Below are positions 23,171 through 34,241 of a DNA stretch of 64,000 nt, in pieces. The stretch is from Larix kaempferi (lineage: Eukaryota > Streptophyta > Pinopsida > Pinales > Pinaceae). Every line of letters starts with the position of its first letter. The stretch's first letter is position 1. The position numbers and the translations under genes were made by a program. The stretch lies in NCBI GenBank assembly GCA_027924585.1, contig BSBM01000186.1, positions 3,782,001 to 3,846,000 of the forward strand, read 5' to 3'. The notes under the pieces were generated by a model. The model was not told the DNA's origin. It did no database searches and saw nothing but the letters and a program-made list of their open reading frames with translations.

Positions 23171-24821
23171 GCTGAAATATCCAATTGAAGTTAAATATAG
23201 ATCCTCAGTGCCAGACAATATAAAACAATGGAGAGTTTTTGAGGATGATGTGGAGATTAAAAAATTATTGGAATTAACTGGAGAGTTTTCCAATTCTCCA
23301 ATCGATCAGGATCAAGATGAGGATATGGATGATACTGCTGCATACACAGAAAATACAATTGCTGATCACATAATTATTGAATTGAAGGGGAATTTTATTC
23401 CTAAGGGTCTAGTCCCCCTTGAGAGAATTTTTTCCAAATATGACACTCTGTTGAAACCTTCAATGCAATATTTAGAAGAAAATATCATGAGATGTAACAT
23501 TGGCACACAGGAGCAGCCAAGAATAGTGAAAATTTCTACGTCTCTTTCAGTTGAGCAAAGAAACGGGTACATTGCATTGTTGAAGAGGTTTATTGATATT
23601 TTTGCTTGGTGCTATGAAGATTTGAGAACTTATGACACTAGTATTATTCAACATAAGGTTCCTTTAAAACCAAATGTGAAACCCTTTAGACAAAAATTGA
23701 GAAGAATTAACCCAGCTTTGCTGCCAGTTATCGAGAAGGAAGTCAAGAAGTTGTTAGATGCAAAGATAATTGTTCCACTTAGATATTCATCATGGGTTGC
23801 GAACTTGGTTCCAGTTCAAAAGAATAATGGAGAGATTAGGTTATGTGTGGACTTCTGAAATCTTAATAGAGCTTCATTACAGGACAATTACCCATTGCCA
23901 GAAATTGAGCAAATTTTACAAAAAGTAGTGGGTGCTCAGAGAATCTCCATGGTTGATGGATTCTTAGGGTATAATCAAATAGCTATACACCCGGATGACA
24001 GGGAGAAAACAACCTTCACTACTCCATGGGGCACATTCATGTATGATAAAATGCCATTTGGATTGATGAATGCGGGTGCAACATTCCAAAGAGCTATGGA
24101 TATAGCCTTTGTAGGAGAAAAGGAAATATTTGTTGTAATCTACTTGGATGATATTGCTATCTTCTCTCAGTCTGATGATGAGCACTTGAAGCATCTTGAA
24201 CAAACATTTTTGAAGTGTAGGAAGTTTGTGCTGTCATTGAATCCTAAAAAGTCACATTTTGTTGTACAGGAGGGCAAACTTCTGGGACAACTTGTTTCAG
24301 CTGATGGTATTAGGATAGACCCTGAGAGAGTTAAAGCAATTATGAAGATTACTATCCCAAGAAGTAAAAAGGATGCTCAATCATTTATTGGAAAAATCAA
24401 TTTTTTGAGATGGTTCATCCTGAATTTTGATGATACAATCAAGTACATCACATCTATGTTGAGGAAGGATCAGGAGGTGAAATGGATAGCAGAAGCTAAA
24501 GCTTCATTTGAGAAGATTAAACAAGCTTTAACAAAAGCCCCAGTCTTGGTAAGTCCAGATTTCTTGAAAGATTTTCTCACTTTTTCTTTTGCATCTCAAG
24601 ACACAATAGCAACTGTTCTTTTACAAAATAATGCAGATGGTTTAGAGCAGCCAATAGGTTTCTTTAGTAAGACTCTCAGAGACTCGGAATTGAAGTACAG
24701 TACACTTGAGAAGCAAGCATATGCACTTGTTAAGGCCTTAAAATTTTTCAGAATTTATATTTTGCATTCAAAAATAATTTCCTTTGTACCTAATGCTATA
24801 ATTAAAGAAATTTTAACCTAG
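23171..24821 (+). pseudogene. Decayed reverse transcriptase and RNase H
   Basis: After a Glu/Asp-rich linker (DQDQDEDMDD), RT motifs run in order: INPALLPVIEKEVKKLLDA, NNGEIRLCVDF (followed by TGA at 23856-23858 where an Arg codon is usual), SMVDGFLGYNQIAI, MPFGLMNAGATFQRAM and the catalytic box YLDD at 24141-24152. The frame is open from 23895 to 24821. The following RNase H lacks the first catalytic Asp (FSFASQD where a DAS motif is normal) but keeps the SKTLRDSELKYSTLEKQAYALV block. The frame is shifted relative to Gag by the break near 23000. Confidence 0.9.
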
Positions 24822-26300
24822 CCAGATAGTGAAGGTAAAAGAGGTACGTGGATTGCAAAAATTATGGAATATGAGGTTGAAATCAGGCCTACAAAGTTAG
24901 TGAAGGGGCAGGGTTTAGCAAAGCTATTAGTTGATTCAAATTGTGAGGCTTTGGATATCCATTTGGTGGCAAATCAGCCAACTCAGGAAGAATTGCAAAT
25001 GAAGGAAAATGAAGAGCAGATTACAGATAAATATGAAGAATCATAATGGTATGCTAATATTGTTTATTTTTTATTGCATTTGAAATGTCCAGATCATTTT
25101 GACAAGAAGGAATCCAGATCATTGAAGTTAAAGGCCACAAAATATTTCTTGGAAAATTAGCAGTTGTTTTGGAAGGATCCAGGTGGAATTTTACTTAGAT
25201 GTTTAGAAAAATCACAAGTGAAAGAGGTTATTTCAGAAATGCATGAGGGTGCTTGTGGGGGTCACAAGTATTGGAAGTCTACAGGATATAAAATCCCCAG
25301 GTTTGTGTATTTTGTCCCTCTTTATTTTCAGATGTATATCAACAGGTGCAAGCATGTGTCCAATGTCAAAAGTTTGTTGGAAGGTAGAAACTCATATCAT
25401 TACCATTAAAACCTATTGCACTGAATGCCCCTTTTCAACAGTGGGGACTAGACTTTATTGGAGAGATTAATCCTACTTCTAGTGGACAACATAGGTGGAT
25501 ACTCACAGCTACATATTTTTTCACTAAATGGGTGGAGGTGATACCAACCCATAATGCAACTGACAAAGTTATCAAGAATTTTATACAGGAGAATATTTTG
25601 AGTAGGTTTGGCTATCCACAAAAATTATTGACTGATAATGCACCTGCTTTCAAGTCAAAAGCTACGGTGAGTTTTTGTGAGCAGAATGGGATTGATTTGA
25701 TGCATTCTACACCTTACTACCCCTAGGGTAATGGTTTGGCAGAGTCATCAAATAAGAACATTATTCAGAGTATTAAAAAGCTATTAAATCAAAATAAAAG
25801 ATCTTAGGATTCAATGAAAAAGTATGCATTGTGGGCAGATAGAATAACCATTAAGAAAGAAATAGGTCTGTCCCCTTTCCAATTGGTATATGGTAGTGAT
25901 GCAATCTTTCCTATTCAGCTAGGAATTCCAGTAATGAAATTTTTCCAAGATAGTCAAGAGGAACCTAATGATCTCCAAAGAAGAATTTTCTCATTGGTTG
26001 AGTTGCAGGAAGAACGTGAGGCTATTGCAGAAAGAGTCGATGCATACAGAAGGAAGATTAAAGCAGGGTTTGATAAAAAGGTAAAGTAGAATAATTTTTC
26101 TCTTGGTGATATCGTGCTCAGATGGGATGCAAGGAGATACCAGAAGGGTCAGCATGGTAAGTTTGAAAATCTATGGTTAGGTCCCTTCATGATCTCGAAG
26201 ATTTTAGAAAATAACACTTTCATACTATAGACTTTGGAAGGTGAGGAATTGTCTACTCCAGTTAATGGACGTTTCCTCAAGCATTTTTACAGTTCTTGAA
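24822..26300 (+). pseudogene. Decayed integrase
   Basis: Zinc-finger remnants (HEGACGGHK, then cysteines near 25340-25370) are split by frameshifts around 25300-25450. The catalytic core keeps its three acidic residues: Asp in LDFIGEI, Asp in LLTDNAPAF and Glu in LAESSNKN, and ends with the C-terminal GDIVL...LGPF fold and a terminal LKHFYSS. In-frame TAG stops lie near 25725, 25805 and 26087. The protein would insert the DNA copy. The frame returns to that of Gag, so Gag-Pol was originally one continuous frame. Confidence 0.88.
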
Positions 26301-27094
26301 GGTAAATGAAGTCACACTCATTGTATATACCGGTGTGAAATAAGACTCCATACCCAATGGAATCTTGCAGAATAAAGCAACAATTTCAAGTGGCAGAAAG
26401 GAACTGGTCTACAAGTTCTTGAAACATCATAAGGAGGTTTCATACTGCAACAGGAGCCAAATGTTAAGGCTGAAATTGTTCTCTTTTTTATGTGTTTCTT
26501 TTAGGATTGTTTGAACTTCATTTTCTTTTATTTATCCATGATTTTGATTATTTTGTTTTCAATTTTTATTTATTTCTGATTGCTTTTAATTTTTTACTTC
26601 AAAAACCTTTAAATGGCTTATGTGGCATGATATCTATCTCAAAATTTTCAATTATATCTATTTAGATTTATCATAAAGCTTTTAACCAAGATCTAACCTT
26701 TACCCAAAATGTATTTGTTAAATTGTCTATGTTAAAAGACTCTTGAAGCGCAAAGTTCAAAACAGACCCCTAATGCACTATAGGAATCTGATATGATGAA
26801 AGATAGTGGTTATTTATGCTGAATGGTGACTCGCTATGAGTTATGATGACTTGAGCTGCTGAGTTATGATGAATTAAGATGCTAAAAGTCATGCTGAAGA
26901 ATGATAATAGTTACAATCTCTATTACTTTTATCATTGTAAGAGATCAGGGTTTGAAGTACCACAAGTCAAATTTGGGGATCGTGAAATGCAAAGCTGAAG
27001 ACATCTGTAGTTGAACCCGGTTAGTTCCACATCTTTGAACATTTGTCACCTATGCTTTTCTCAGAAACGTATTTAAGAAATTTGCAATTGTAAG
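26301..27094. other. Spacer between Pol and 3' ORF of the Tat-type element
   Basis: About 0.8 kb of AT-rich DNA with no coding region I can support. In Athila/Tat elements this spacer often contains the splice acceptor for the 3' ORF, but I cannot identify one with confidence here. Confidence 0.5.
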
Positions 27095-28856
27095 ATGGGA
27101 AGAAGTGGCGAGATTAACGGGGTAGAACCGATGGACATGAAGTGGGTTGCACACTTTCTGAAATGTGTAGACTTTTTTAAAGCAGTTGGATGGTTCAATT
27201 TCTTCGAGAAAGTGACTGGGTTTAATGAAGGAGTTTCGATTTACTTTGAAAAGAATATGACTGATGATGTTATTAAGTTCAAAACCTTAATATTTCAGCT
27301 CACAGAAGCCTTAATTTATGAAGCTACTGGCATCACCATGGACGGGGAATTGTGGTTCAAAAAAGTTCCTTTCAAGTTTGACCCAAATCCTTTCTTGCTA
27401 CCAGGTAATGAAAACCTAATTTGGAGCAATGGTGTTCATATAACAAATTTTCAACCTAAATGGAGGGAGGTGCTCAGCATTATACAAGCCTACGTTACAT
27501 GTGAGGGCAGGTTCTCAATGGTTTTTAAATACCATGTTAGGTTTTTGATGCATCTTAAATTGCACTGTAAAATAAATTTACCTTACTTCTTGTACAAAAG
27601 CATCCAGAAAATGTCAAATAAGGTGAAAGCGCATCCTGAGCATATAAGGAAATCCATATTTCATCATGGACTTATAAAGCTGATCATTCAAACAATATAA
27701 TAGAAGGAAAAGAAGACCTGGGAAAATTTTATATTCTGGTCTAGATTTATGGCTAAGCAGGATGAGCAAATAAACAAGAATAGGTCCAGAAAGAAAGGTA
27801 AAAAGTGTAAGGAGGGAGTTCTGATACAAGAAATTTTATGAAAAGTATCTGTTACAGGAAAAATCTAAAAGTCCCAAAAAGGAGGATCAAGTTAATGTAG
27901 TTGAAGGAAAACAAGAACATTGTCAAGAAGAGCAAGAACACTATCAAGAAGTTGAAGAAATAGAGAAAACAATTAGTCTTACTATTGAATAAGTTCAAAG
28001 TCCAATCACACCAAAACAGAGTATAATTGAGAACCTAGTTTCACAGACTTCTGCAGAAGATACAAAGAATGAAAGTTTACAGGTTATGGACTTAGAAGTA
28101 GATGCAAACCTTCTCATGCAGTTAAGAGAATCAAGTTGGAAGTTTAGAACAAGATGAACTACGAGGAACAATATGGAAAAAGGTTCAAGTTCTAATCAAA
28201 AGACAAAAGAGATAACTTTAATTCAAAGTTCTTCAAGTGATGAAGAGGAGGAAGATAAATCAAATTCTCAGCAGAACCAGATGAGCTTACAACAGGATTG
28301 TACAAAGGTAGAAGAAGCATATGAAGAAGTTAACAAAGTTGAAGAAGAAGAAACTATTCTCAAGATGGAATAAGATGAATTTGAAATTGCAGAAAGAATG
28401 GCAAGGGATAAATATGAAGAAGATTTAATATTCAGAAAACTGGATATTCCACCTTCCAGATCTCCAGACCCTACTTTGTCAGGAGAGGTAAACATATGCT
28501 CAGAGGTTGAAAGTCTTAGAATGGTTCAGGAACAACATCAAGCAGAAATATTATTCATTAATGAGTCAAATGACAGGCTTACAAAGACCAATAAGTGTTT
28601 AAGGGAGGACGTAGGAGAAGTTAATGCTCGTTACCAGGAACTGATTGTTGTTGCTAGTAAAGCTCTAAAGAGGGAAAGGGAAGCATAGGATGAAGCTGAT
28701 GACTTAACTAGGTAGGTGCAGAGTTTGAATGAGAAGAATAAGTTTCTGTTAGATAAAATCAAAGATTTGAAAGTTGATCAGCCTCAACATAACAAAAGGA
28801 CTCATGCACTGGAAGGAATTGCTATGTTAGTAGAGGCTACCAAAAAGGCTACTTAG
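27095..28856 (+). pseudogene. 3' accessory ORF of the Tat-type element
   Basis: Starts with ATG at 27095 and is open for 201 codons, then broken by TAA/TAG at 27698, a frameshift near 27840 and later stops (near 27990, 28156, 28371, 28686, 28713). The N-terminal half is globular and contains an FHHGLIKLI motif. The C-terminal half is a basic linker followed by a Glu-rich coiled coil (VEEAYEEVNKVEEEETIL). The product is unknown: 3' ORFs of Athila/Tat elements have been called env-like, but I see no signal peptide or convincing membrane span. Its tail is duplicated at 18899-19567. Confidence 0.75.
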
Positions 28857-29022
28857 TGCCTAGTTTATTTTAATGCATTCTCATTTTGTATCAAATATGT
28901 AATAGTTAATAGTTAATTTTTTAGTTAAAGACGTACTTAAAGACTCGAAGTTATCCTAACTATTTTATGCAACTGCTTTCTAAGACTAAAACCTAAAAGT
29001 AGTTACAAACTACTCTTTTTGT

Positions 29023-29048
29023 AAAAGGATAAAAGAGGTAAAGGAGGA
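29023..29048 (+). promoter_or_regulatory. Polypurine tract of the Tat-type element
   Basis: Twenty-six nearly all-purine bases ending AAAGGAGGA directly before TGTAGAAGG. It marks the right LTR start and supports a 480-bp LTR rather than the longer repeat suggested by simple self-comparison. Confidence 0.85.
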
Positions 29049-29527
29049 TGTAGAAGGGTTCGATTTTTTGGTTTCAAGAAGCTATATACAGTGATGATAT
29101 TGAAGCTTTGCAAGGCTCTTATGTAAGTCCTAAAGACTGAGATTAATATATATGTGATATAAGCCATTTTATCATGTTTGATTGGGTTTTTGTTTCTAAT
29201 CAGTTTGATCATTCAACATATGAATTCATTTTCTGTTTGAACTTTTTAATCCAGTGAATGCTTATGTGTTGTAGATAAAAACCTGTATGTGTGGTTATAA
29301 ATGTGATGGTTTATATTTACATTGTTGAGATTTATGATTTTAGTTCTTCAATGAACTACATGATTTAGTAACTTGTTTTAGTTTGATTTCCTTTTATTTT
29401 CTTGAAATTGAAACCTTCAAACCAACAACCCTAAACCAAGAAAAACCTATTTCATTTTCATATTAATATTATTGAGATTGTGCTAGCTTGCCCTTCTGTA
29501 GTCTAGGGACAATTTCTGGTACTAACA
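29049..29527 (+). repeat. Right LTR of the Tat-type element
   Basis: 479 bp matching 19760-20239 with scattered substitutions, ending TACTAACA. Beyond 29527 the two copies no longer match: primer site on one side, sequence of the next element on the other. Confidence 0.85.
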
Positions 29528-29615
29528 ATGCGCATTTCACAAAATTTCAAAAGATATCCATCACATAATTGCGAGAAACATCACGTAGTAAAGTATGGAG
29601 GTTAACTACAACCTA

Positions 29616-30152
29616 CTAACTATCTTTGATGGATAATAAGGGAGCTGAAAAATATCTCTTAGAAGATTTATGATGATCAACAATGTTCTCAAAAACTAAA
29701 AATTCGGCCACTTGTTCTTCCTTCAAAGGGATTAATGGAGTGATAGGTTTTTCATTGATAATAAAATCCTGGATAATGGTATCGTCTCAATCTATTGGAT
29801 TCCCAGTGATCTTCCTTCTCTTCTTCTGTGGGAGCTGCATGGAAATGAACTGAATCTCAGATTCTTCTTCACTACCGCTTCTTTCATTAGGAACACCTGT
29901 GTCAAAAGGTGGTGACACAGGCACTTGATATAGAAGAGGCTGAAGTTCTTTCTCTTCAAAAAATATGACCGTAGCTCTTTGAATTGCCTGCATATTGTTC
30001 ACAATATAATGGTCATAAGGAAAAATTATCAAAATTAACCAAGAAGAATCTGCTATTACAGTATGTCGAACAACTAATTTCCCATGTTCAAGCCTGTGTT
30101 TAATAGAGAACAGCAAAGATTCCATAAATGACTGAGCGTAATGAATTGCCAT
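29616..30152 (-). pseudogene. 3' accessory ORF remnant of the second Tat-type element
   Basis: Open for 121 codons from 30152 to 29787, then TGA, after which the same frame continues to a stop at 29616. Visible features are an N-terminal MAIHYAQSFMESLL block, a hydrophobic WLILIIFPYD patch, an acidic GSEEESEIQ stretch and a basic PQKKRRKITG motif that could act as a nuclear localisation signal. The general plan (globular N-terminus, charged C-terminus) resembles the 3' ORF at 27095, but I cannot show direct sequence identity. Function unknown. Confidence 0.5.
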
Positions 30153-30439
30153 GATTAAAACCTTACGGTCTCGAACTTACAACTAAATTAAGACAAGAGA
30201 AATTCGCAATAATTCATATATGATTCAACATCAAATCTCAGCACTCGATCAGCTACGAGTTAGTTGAATCAATGATTATCAATTTTTGCTTGGGCACAGG
30301 TGAAAATAACTATTTTAAAACCTAATTGAAAACCTAGAAATGACAAAGAAAGATGGGATACAGATGATTATTCAAAATAAAAATAATTCAATATCAACCA
30401 CAAGATCAACCTAAATCAACGGTCAAGATTAAAACATGC

Positions 30440-30770
30440 AAGCTGTGGAGGACAAATGCGGAATATTTATTTTGGACAAATAAGTAATCTTTCCACAATC
30501 CGCAATCTAGTTTGTGGGTTGCGGGATTGCGAACGATGTGTATTGGACACATGACATTTCCACAATCCACAATCTACAATCCGCATTTGCGGGTTGCTAT
30601 TTGCGGAAAAAAAACATGCAAAATATTTACAAGGCACTTCCCGCAATCCGTAATTGTGGATAGCGGGTTGTGGGAAACAAGAATTTGCAATTGAAAACCA
30701 ATTTTTTCGCAATCGACATTGCAGGTTGCGGGATTGTGAAATTGCAGAGGTACTGACCTTTTTTTAAAAA
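30440..30770. repeat. Cluster of short inverted CCGCAATCC / GGATTGCGG motifs
   Basis: Across about 300 bp, variants of CCGCAATC and its complement (GGGTTGCGGG, GGATTGCG, CGCAATCCG) occur many times in both orientations, often spaced to form small imperfect hairpins, e.g. around 30495-30530 and 30645-30675. No coding sequence is evident. It lies between integrase and the 3' ORF of the second Tat-type element. Confidence 0.65.
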
Positions 30771-31129
30771 CCTGTCATTCTGCAATTCACAAAAAAAACA
30801 AAAAATTAATGAAATTTTGAAAAGAAAAATACTAACTTAATCAAATCAAAGCAAAGCCATGAAAGCATGACAAAAAATCCCAAAATGACCATGGAATTTT
30901 AATCATTTTTTGTTGCATATAAAAATTTGGGGATCCCACGTTTTATTAAAACATGGGATCTATTGTACCTACAACAAATGGTGACTAGCGGCTATGAACT
31001 AGTTATCTCTAAATATGAAATCTGTAATTACAAGGAAGACATGTCAACTAACTTGATATTTTAACCTGTAATTTACAAAATGTTCCCATGAAACACAATC
31101 AGAATAGAAATGTTAGTCATATGATTTAT

Positions 31130-31134
31130 ATATC
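31130..31134. repeat. Left target-site duplication ATATC of the copia-type element
   Basis: ATATC precedes the left LTR and is repeated at 38409-38413 directly after the right LTR. Confidence 0.9.
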
Positions 31135-31784
31135 TGTTGAATTTTCAGAATTTACTTCAATTTGATCTAGGATCTTAACTGAGAGAACAACATGTACAGC
31201 ATATCTACATCATATCAATCATGGAGACAATAATGCAAGCACACAAGAGACACAAAGATTTACTTGGGGAAAACCATAAAGGTGAAAAACCCCAATAACT
31301 TCCTCAGAGATAGATAGAGCAATGATACAACCAACCAAGAGAGATAGCCAGAACCTAGCAGCAGATCCTCCTCCTCCATAAGTGCGCCACTCCTCCTTGA
31401 GTGCATGTGTGAGAAGTGAGTGAGTAAATAGAGTGCCTCCCGCACTCTATTTATACTTGACTTGACTTGCCTTTTTACCTAACTCATGTAGGCTCGAACT
31501 TAACCATATAACATAATGCTGAGTGGGCCGACCCCCAATAGGGTGGTCTAATAACCCTTTGACCCACATGGCCGACCCCCAATAGGGTGGTCTAATAACC
31601 CTTTGACCCACATGACTTATACAGGGCCGACCCCAAACAAGGTGGTCTAATAACCCATCAAGGAGAAGTTACGACACTTACAATATAAATGACGACACTT
31701 CCTTATAGAGGAATAATACCATCTCTATAGGAATACAATATACATATATGTGAAATACATTCTGAAGTTACATATACATCAACA
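31135..31784 (-). repeat. 3' LTR of the copia-type element
   Basis: 650 bp, almost identical to 37759-38408. It contains a tandem repeat of a GCCGACCCCCAATAGGGTGG unit and, on the coding strand, the TATA box GTATAAATAG at 31447-31456. Short ORFs conserved in both LTRs are not taken as genes. Confidence 0.95.
31527..31663. repeat. 44-bp tandem repeat inside the copia LTR
   Basis: Units starting GCCGACCCC begin at 31527, 31571 and, after a short insert, 31626, each containing a TGGTCTAATAACCC segment. The same array is present in the other LTR at about 38152-38285. Such repeats can act as enhancer-like modules in LTRs, but that is inference. Confidence 0.85.
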
Positions 31785-31793
31785 CTCCCTCTT
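31785..31793 (-). promoter_or_regulatory. Polypurine tract of the copia-type element
   Basis: AAGAGGGAG on the coding strand touches the 3' LTR start TGTTG, the standard copia arrangement. This fixes the orientation. Confidence 0.85.
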
Positions 31794-32029
31794 AACTAGG
31801 AAGGTATTTCTCAGCACAGTTCTTCTAGCACAAGTCATCTTCTCTGGATCATCGTCACTGGATAATCGTCATTGAGTCATCATCATCGTCACTACTGCTG
31901 CTATCTCAATCAATCTCTGAATCTACTCGTCATAGGAAGTTCTACAGAGCCAGTCCTTTTTCATACTGGATGTAGGCCCACCACCTGCAGGTCTTCATCA
32001 TCACTGGCCATACTGTGGAATCCTCAGGA

Positions 32030-32640
32030 CTTATTACGTGCGTCACAAAACCTCGAAAGAGCATCCCAGGTTGTTACGAGCACATAGCTCTACCTATAGG
32101 ATCTCCCAGGGCGTTATTACATGTGACCCCACCACAAAACCTCGAAAGAGCATCTCAGGATGTTACGGGTACACAACTCCGACCTGAAATCTCCCAGGGC
32201 ACAAATTACATGTGGTCCACCACAAAACCTCGCAAGAGCATCTCAGGATGTTACGGGTACACAACTCCGACCTGAAATCTCCCAGGGCGCTATTACATGT
32301 GGTCATGGCAAAACCTCGCAAGAGCATCCCAGGACTGATTACGGGCACACAGCCCAACCTATCGGATCTCCCAGAGCGCTATTACATGCCATAGGACAAA
32401 ACCTCGCAAGAGCATCTGCCAGATATCCCAGGGCGCTATTACATGCCATAGGCAAAACCTCGAAAGACTATCTGCAGATCTCCCAGGGCACCGAATTACA
32501 TGTCCTCCCAGAGCAAAACCTCGAAAGAGCATTTGCCATATGTCCCAGGGCACCGATATTACATGCCATAGGCAAAACCTTGAAAGACCATCTGCAAATC
32601 TCCCAGGGCACCGGATTACATGCTCATCTGCACAACCTGA
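32030..32640. repeat. Degenerate tandem array with AAACCTCGAAAGAGCATC units
   Basis: About nine units, spaced roughly 55-85 bp, each with AAAACCTCG(A/C)AAGA followed by a TCCCAGGGC...ATTACATG block. Some neighbouring units (32110-32300) are nearly identical over 80 bp. Open stretches across the array on both strands reflect the repeat, not a gene. The array lies between the RNase H stop and the 3' LTR. Confidence 0.85.
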
Positions 32641-32698
32641 TCCACGGCCATAGAGTATCATCCTGATACTCACCATACATCATCCTGATGCATCCATG

Positions 32699-33010
32699 AT
32701 CATCCTGATCATCATCACTGCAACGTCCTGCTGCATGTCATCTGGAGCAACATCCTGAAGCTCGTCATCTATGATCATCCTGATCATCACTGCAACATCC
32801 TGCTGCATGTCATCTAGAGCAACATCCTGAAGCTCGTCATCTATGATCATCCTGATCATCACTGCAACATCCTGCTGCATGTCATCTGGAGCAACATCCT
32901 GAAGCTCGTCATCTATGATCATCCTGATCATCACTGCAACATCCTACTGCATGTCATCTGGAGCAACATCCTGAAGCTTGTCATCTATGATCATCCTGAT
33001 CATCACTGCA
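32699..33010 (-). repeat. 72-bp tandem repeat, about four copies, open on the minus strand
   Basis: Units of exactly 72 bp start with ATCATCCTGATCATCACTGC. As 72 is a multiple of three, the minus strand (32934-32680) encodes a repeating acidic 24-residue unit containing MIIDDELQDVAPDDMQQDVA. The fourth copy has a stop. There is no start signal or homology to suggest a real protein; a coding by-product of the array is more likely. Confidence 0.85.
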
Positions 33011-33330
33011 TCTACCTGATGCATACTAAGTATCTACCTGATACATATCATCATACATGATCCTCCTGATCATCAATGTATCCACCTGATACAAATACAA
33101 ATACATGATACATATCACCATACATGATCCACCTGATCACACAATGTATCCACCTGATACATATACAGATACATGGTCCAAGCATCCAACATGATGCATA
33201 CATACATACATAAAATGATCCAACTGATCATATCCAGCATCCACATGATGCGTACATACATACATAAAAATGATCCAACTGATCATATCCAAGCAGAAAC
33301 CAGAACATCATCCTGATGCTCATCATCCAG
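33010..33330. repeat. Short-period CCTGATACAT / CTGATCAT repeat
   Basis: Many variants of CACCTGATACATAT, ATGATCCACCTGATCA and ATCCAACATGATGCATACAT continue the 72-bp array with a shorter, irregular period. CTGAT recurs every 15-35 bp. The region is non-coding and ends before the copia RNase H stop. Confidence 0.8.
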
Positions 33331-33503
33331 CGCTTACATCCACATCCATGTGAAGGATACTCCTTACAACATGCTTGGAATGGCTTCAGCAAATGTGTCC
33401 ATCACTTCTTCCTCGAAGTGTCCTCGATCTGAAGAACGCCAAGCCTCTCTCTGAAGTACTCGAACTTCACCCTGGCTAGTGGCTTCGTCAGCACATCTGC
33501 AAT

Positions 33504-34241
33504 CTACTCGTCCGTCGCAACATACAGGAGCTTCACAGCTCCTCTCTGCACCATATCCCTGATATAGTGATATTTGATCTCTATGTGTTTCGACCTGTCA
33601 TGAAACACTGGGTTCTCGGATAGCTTCACACAACTCTGGTTATCACAGAAGATACCAGTAGCCTCCAATGGGAGATCAAATAACTCAGACAGTAGCTTTC
33701 GTAGCCATACTGCCTCACAACTAGCTGAACAAGCTGCAACATACTCTGCCTCAGCTGTACTCAGTGCTATGCAGGACTGCTTCCTGCTAAACCAAGAGAT
33801 CACACCTGATCCCATACTGAAGCAACACCCAGATGTGCTCTTCCTATCTGCAGCACTGCCAACCCAATATGAATCAACATAACCCTGCAGGTTAAACTTT
33901 TGATTCGCCTCATACCCGAGCCCATAATCCACTGTACCCTTTAGGTACCTCAGAACATGCTTTACAGCAACCAGGTGAACACTCCTCGGATCCGTCAGGA
34001 ACTGGCTCAATGTGTTCACAGCAAAGCAAATGTCTGGTATCGTGTACATCAAGGACCCAATCATCTGATGGTACATGGAGACATCAACCGGCTCAGATGA
34101 AGCATCACATAGAAGCTTTAGATTTGATGCCATAGGTGTGGCCATGGCCTTGTAGTCCATCATCCCGAACCTCTTCAGGATCTCTACTGCATACTTCCCT
34201 TGTCCAAGGAAGATTCTATCTGCACTCTGCCACACCTCCAT
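33504..34241 (-). pseudogene. Copia RT end and RNase H
   Basis: 245 open codons on the minus strand. They cover the end of copia RT (LGQGKYAVEILKRFGM), the connection (YHQMIGSLMYTIPDICFAV) and RNase H with the DRKSTSGCCFSMG, SCIALSTAEAEYVAA and HIEIKYHYIRD motifs and a stop in the usual place. The RNase H looks largely intact, although the residue after the first VDS is Tyr (VDSYWVG where DSDW is common). It is joined to the upstream RT fragment by a frameshift near 34240. Without the RT core it can have no replication role. Confidence 0.9.

Larger units (their letters stand above)
18899..29527 (+). mobile_element. Decayed Ty3/gypsy Tat/Athila-type element plus tail of a tandem copy
   Basis: The main element is 19760-29527: 480-bp LTR, degenerate tRNA-Asp primer site, one long decayed gag-pol frame, a 3' accessory ORF, a 26-bp polypurine tract and the second LTR. 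The 18899-19759 segment repeats the end of the accessory ORF plus the tract, as in two elements sharing an LTR. Lineage is inferred from the tRNA-Asp primer type, the extra RNase H and the 3' ORF, all known from plant Tat/Athila elements. More than fifteen stops and at least three frameshifts make it dead. No target duplication could be matched, because the left end of the tandem unit is lost. Confidence 0.88.

Noticed and set aside
27095-28856. Reading the 3' ORF as a true envelope gene
   Set aside because: No signal peptide, glycoprotein-like cysteines or clear transmembrane segment; called only an accessory ORF.
31260-31445. 61-codon ORF identical in both copia LTRs
   Set aside because: LTR sequence next to the TATA box; identity reflects LTR duplication.
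32160-32666. 168-codon plus-strand ORF and its minus-strand partners
   Set aside because: Entirely tandem-repeat sequence; the translations merely repeat NLARASQD-like units.
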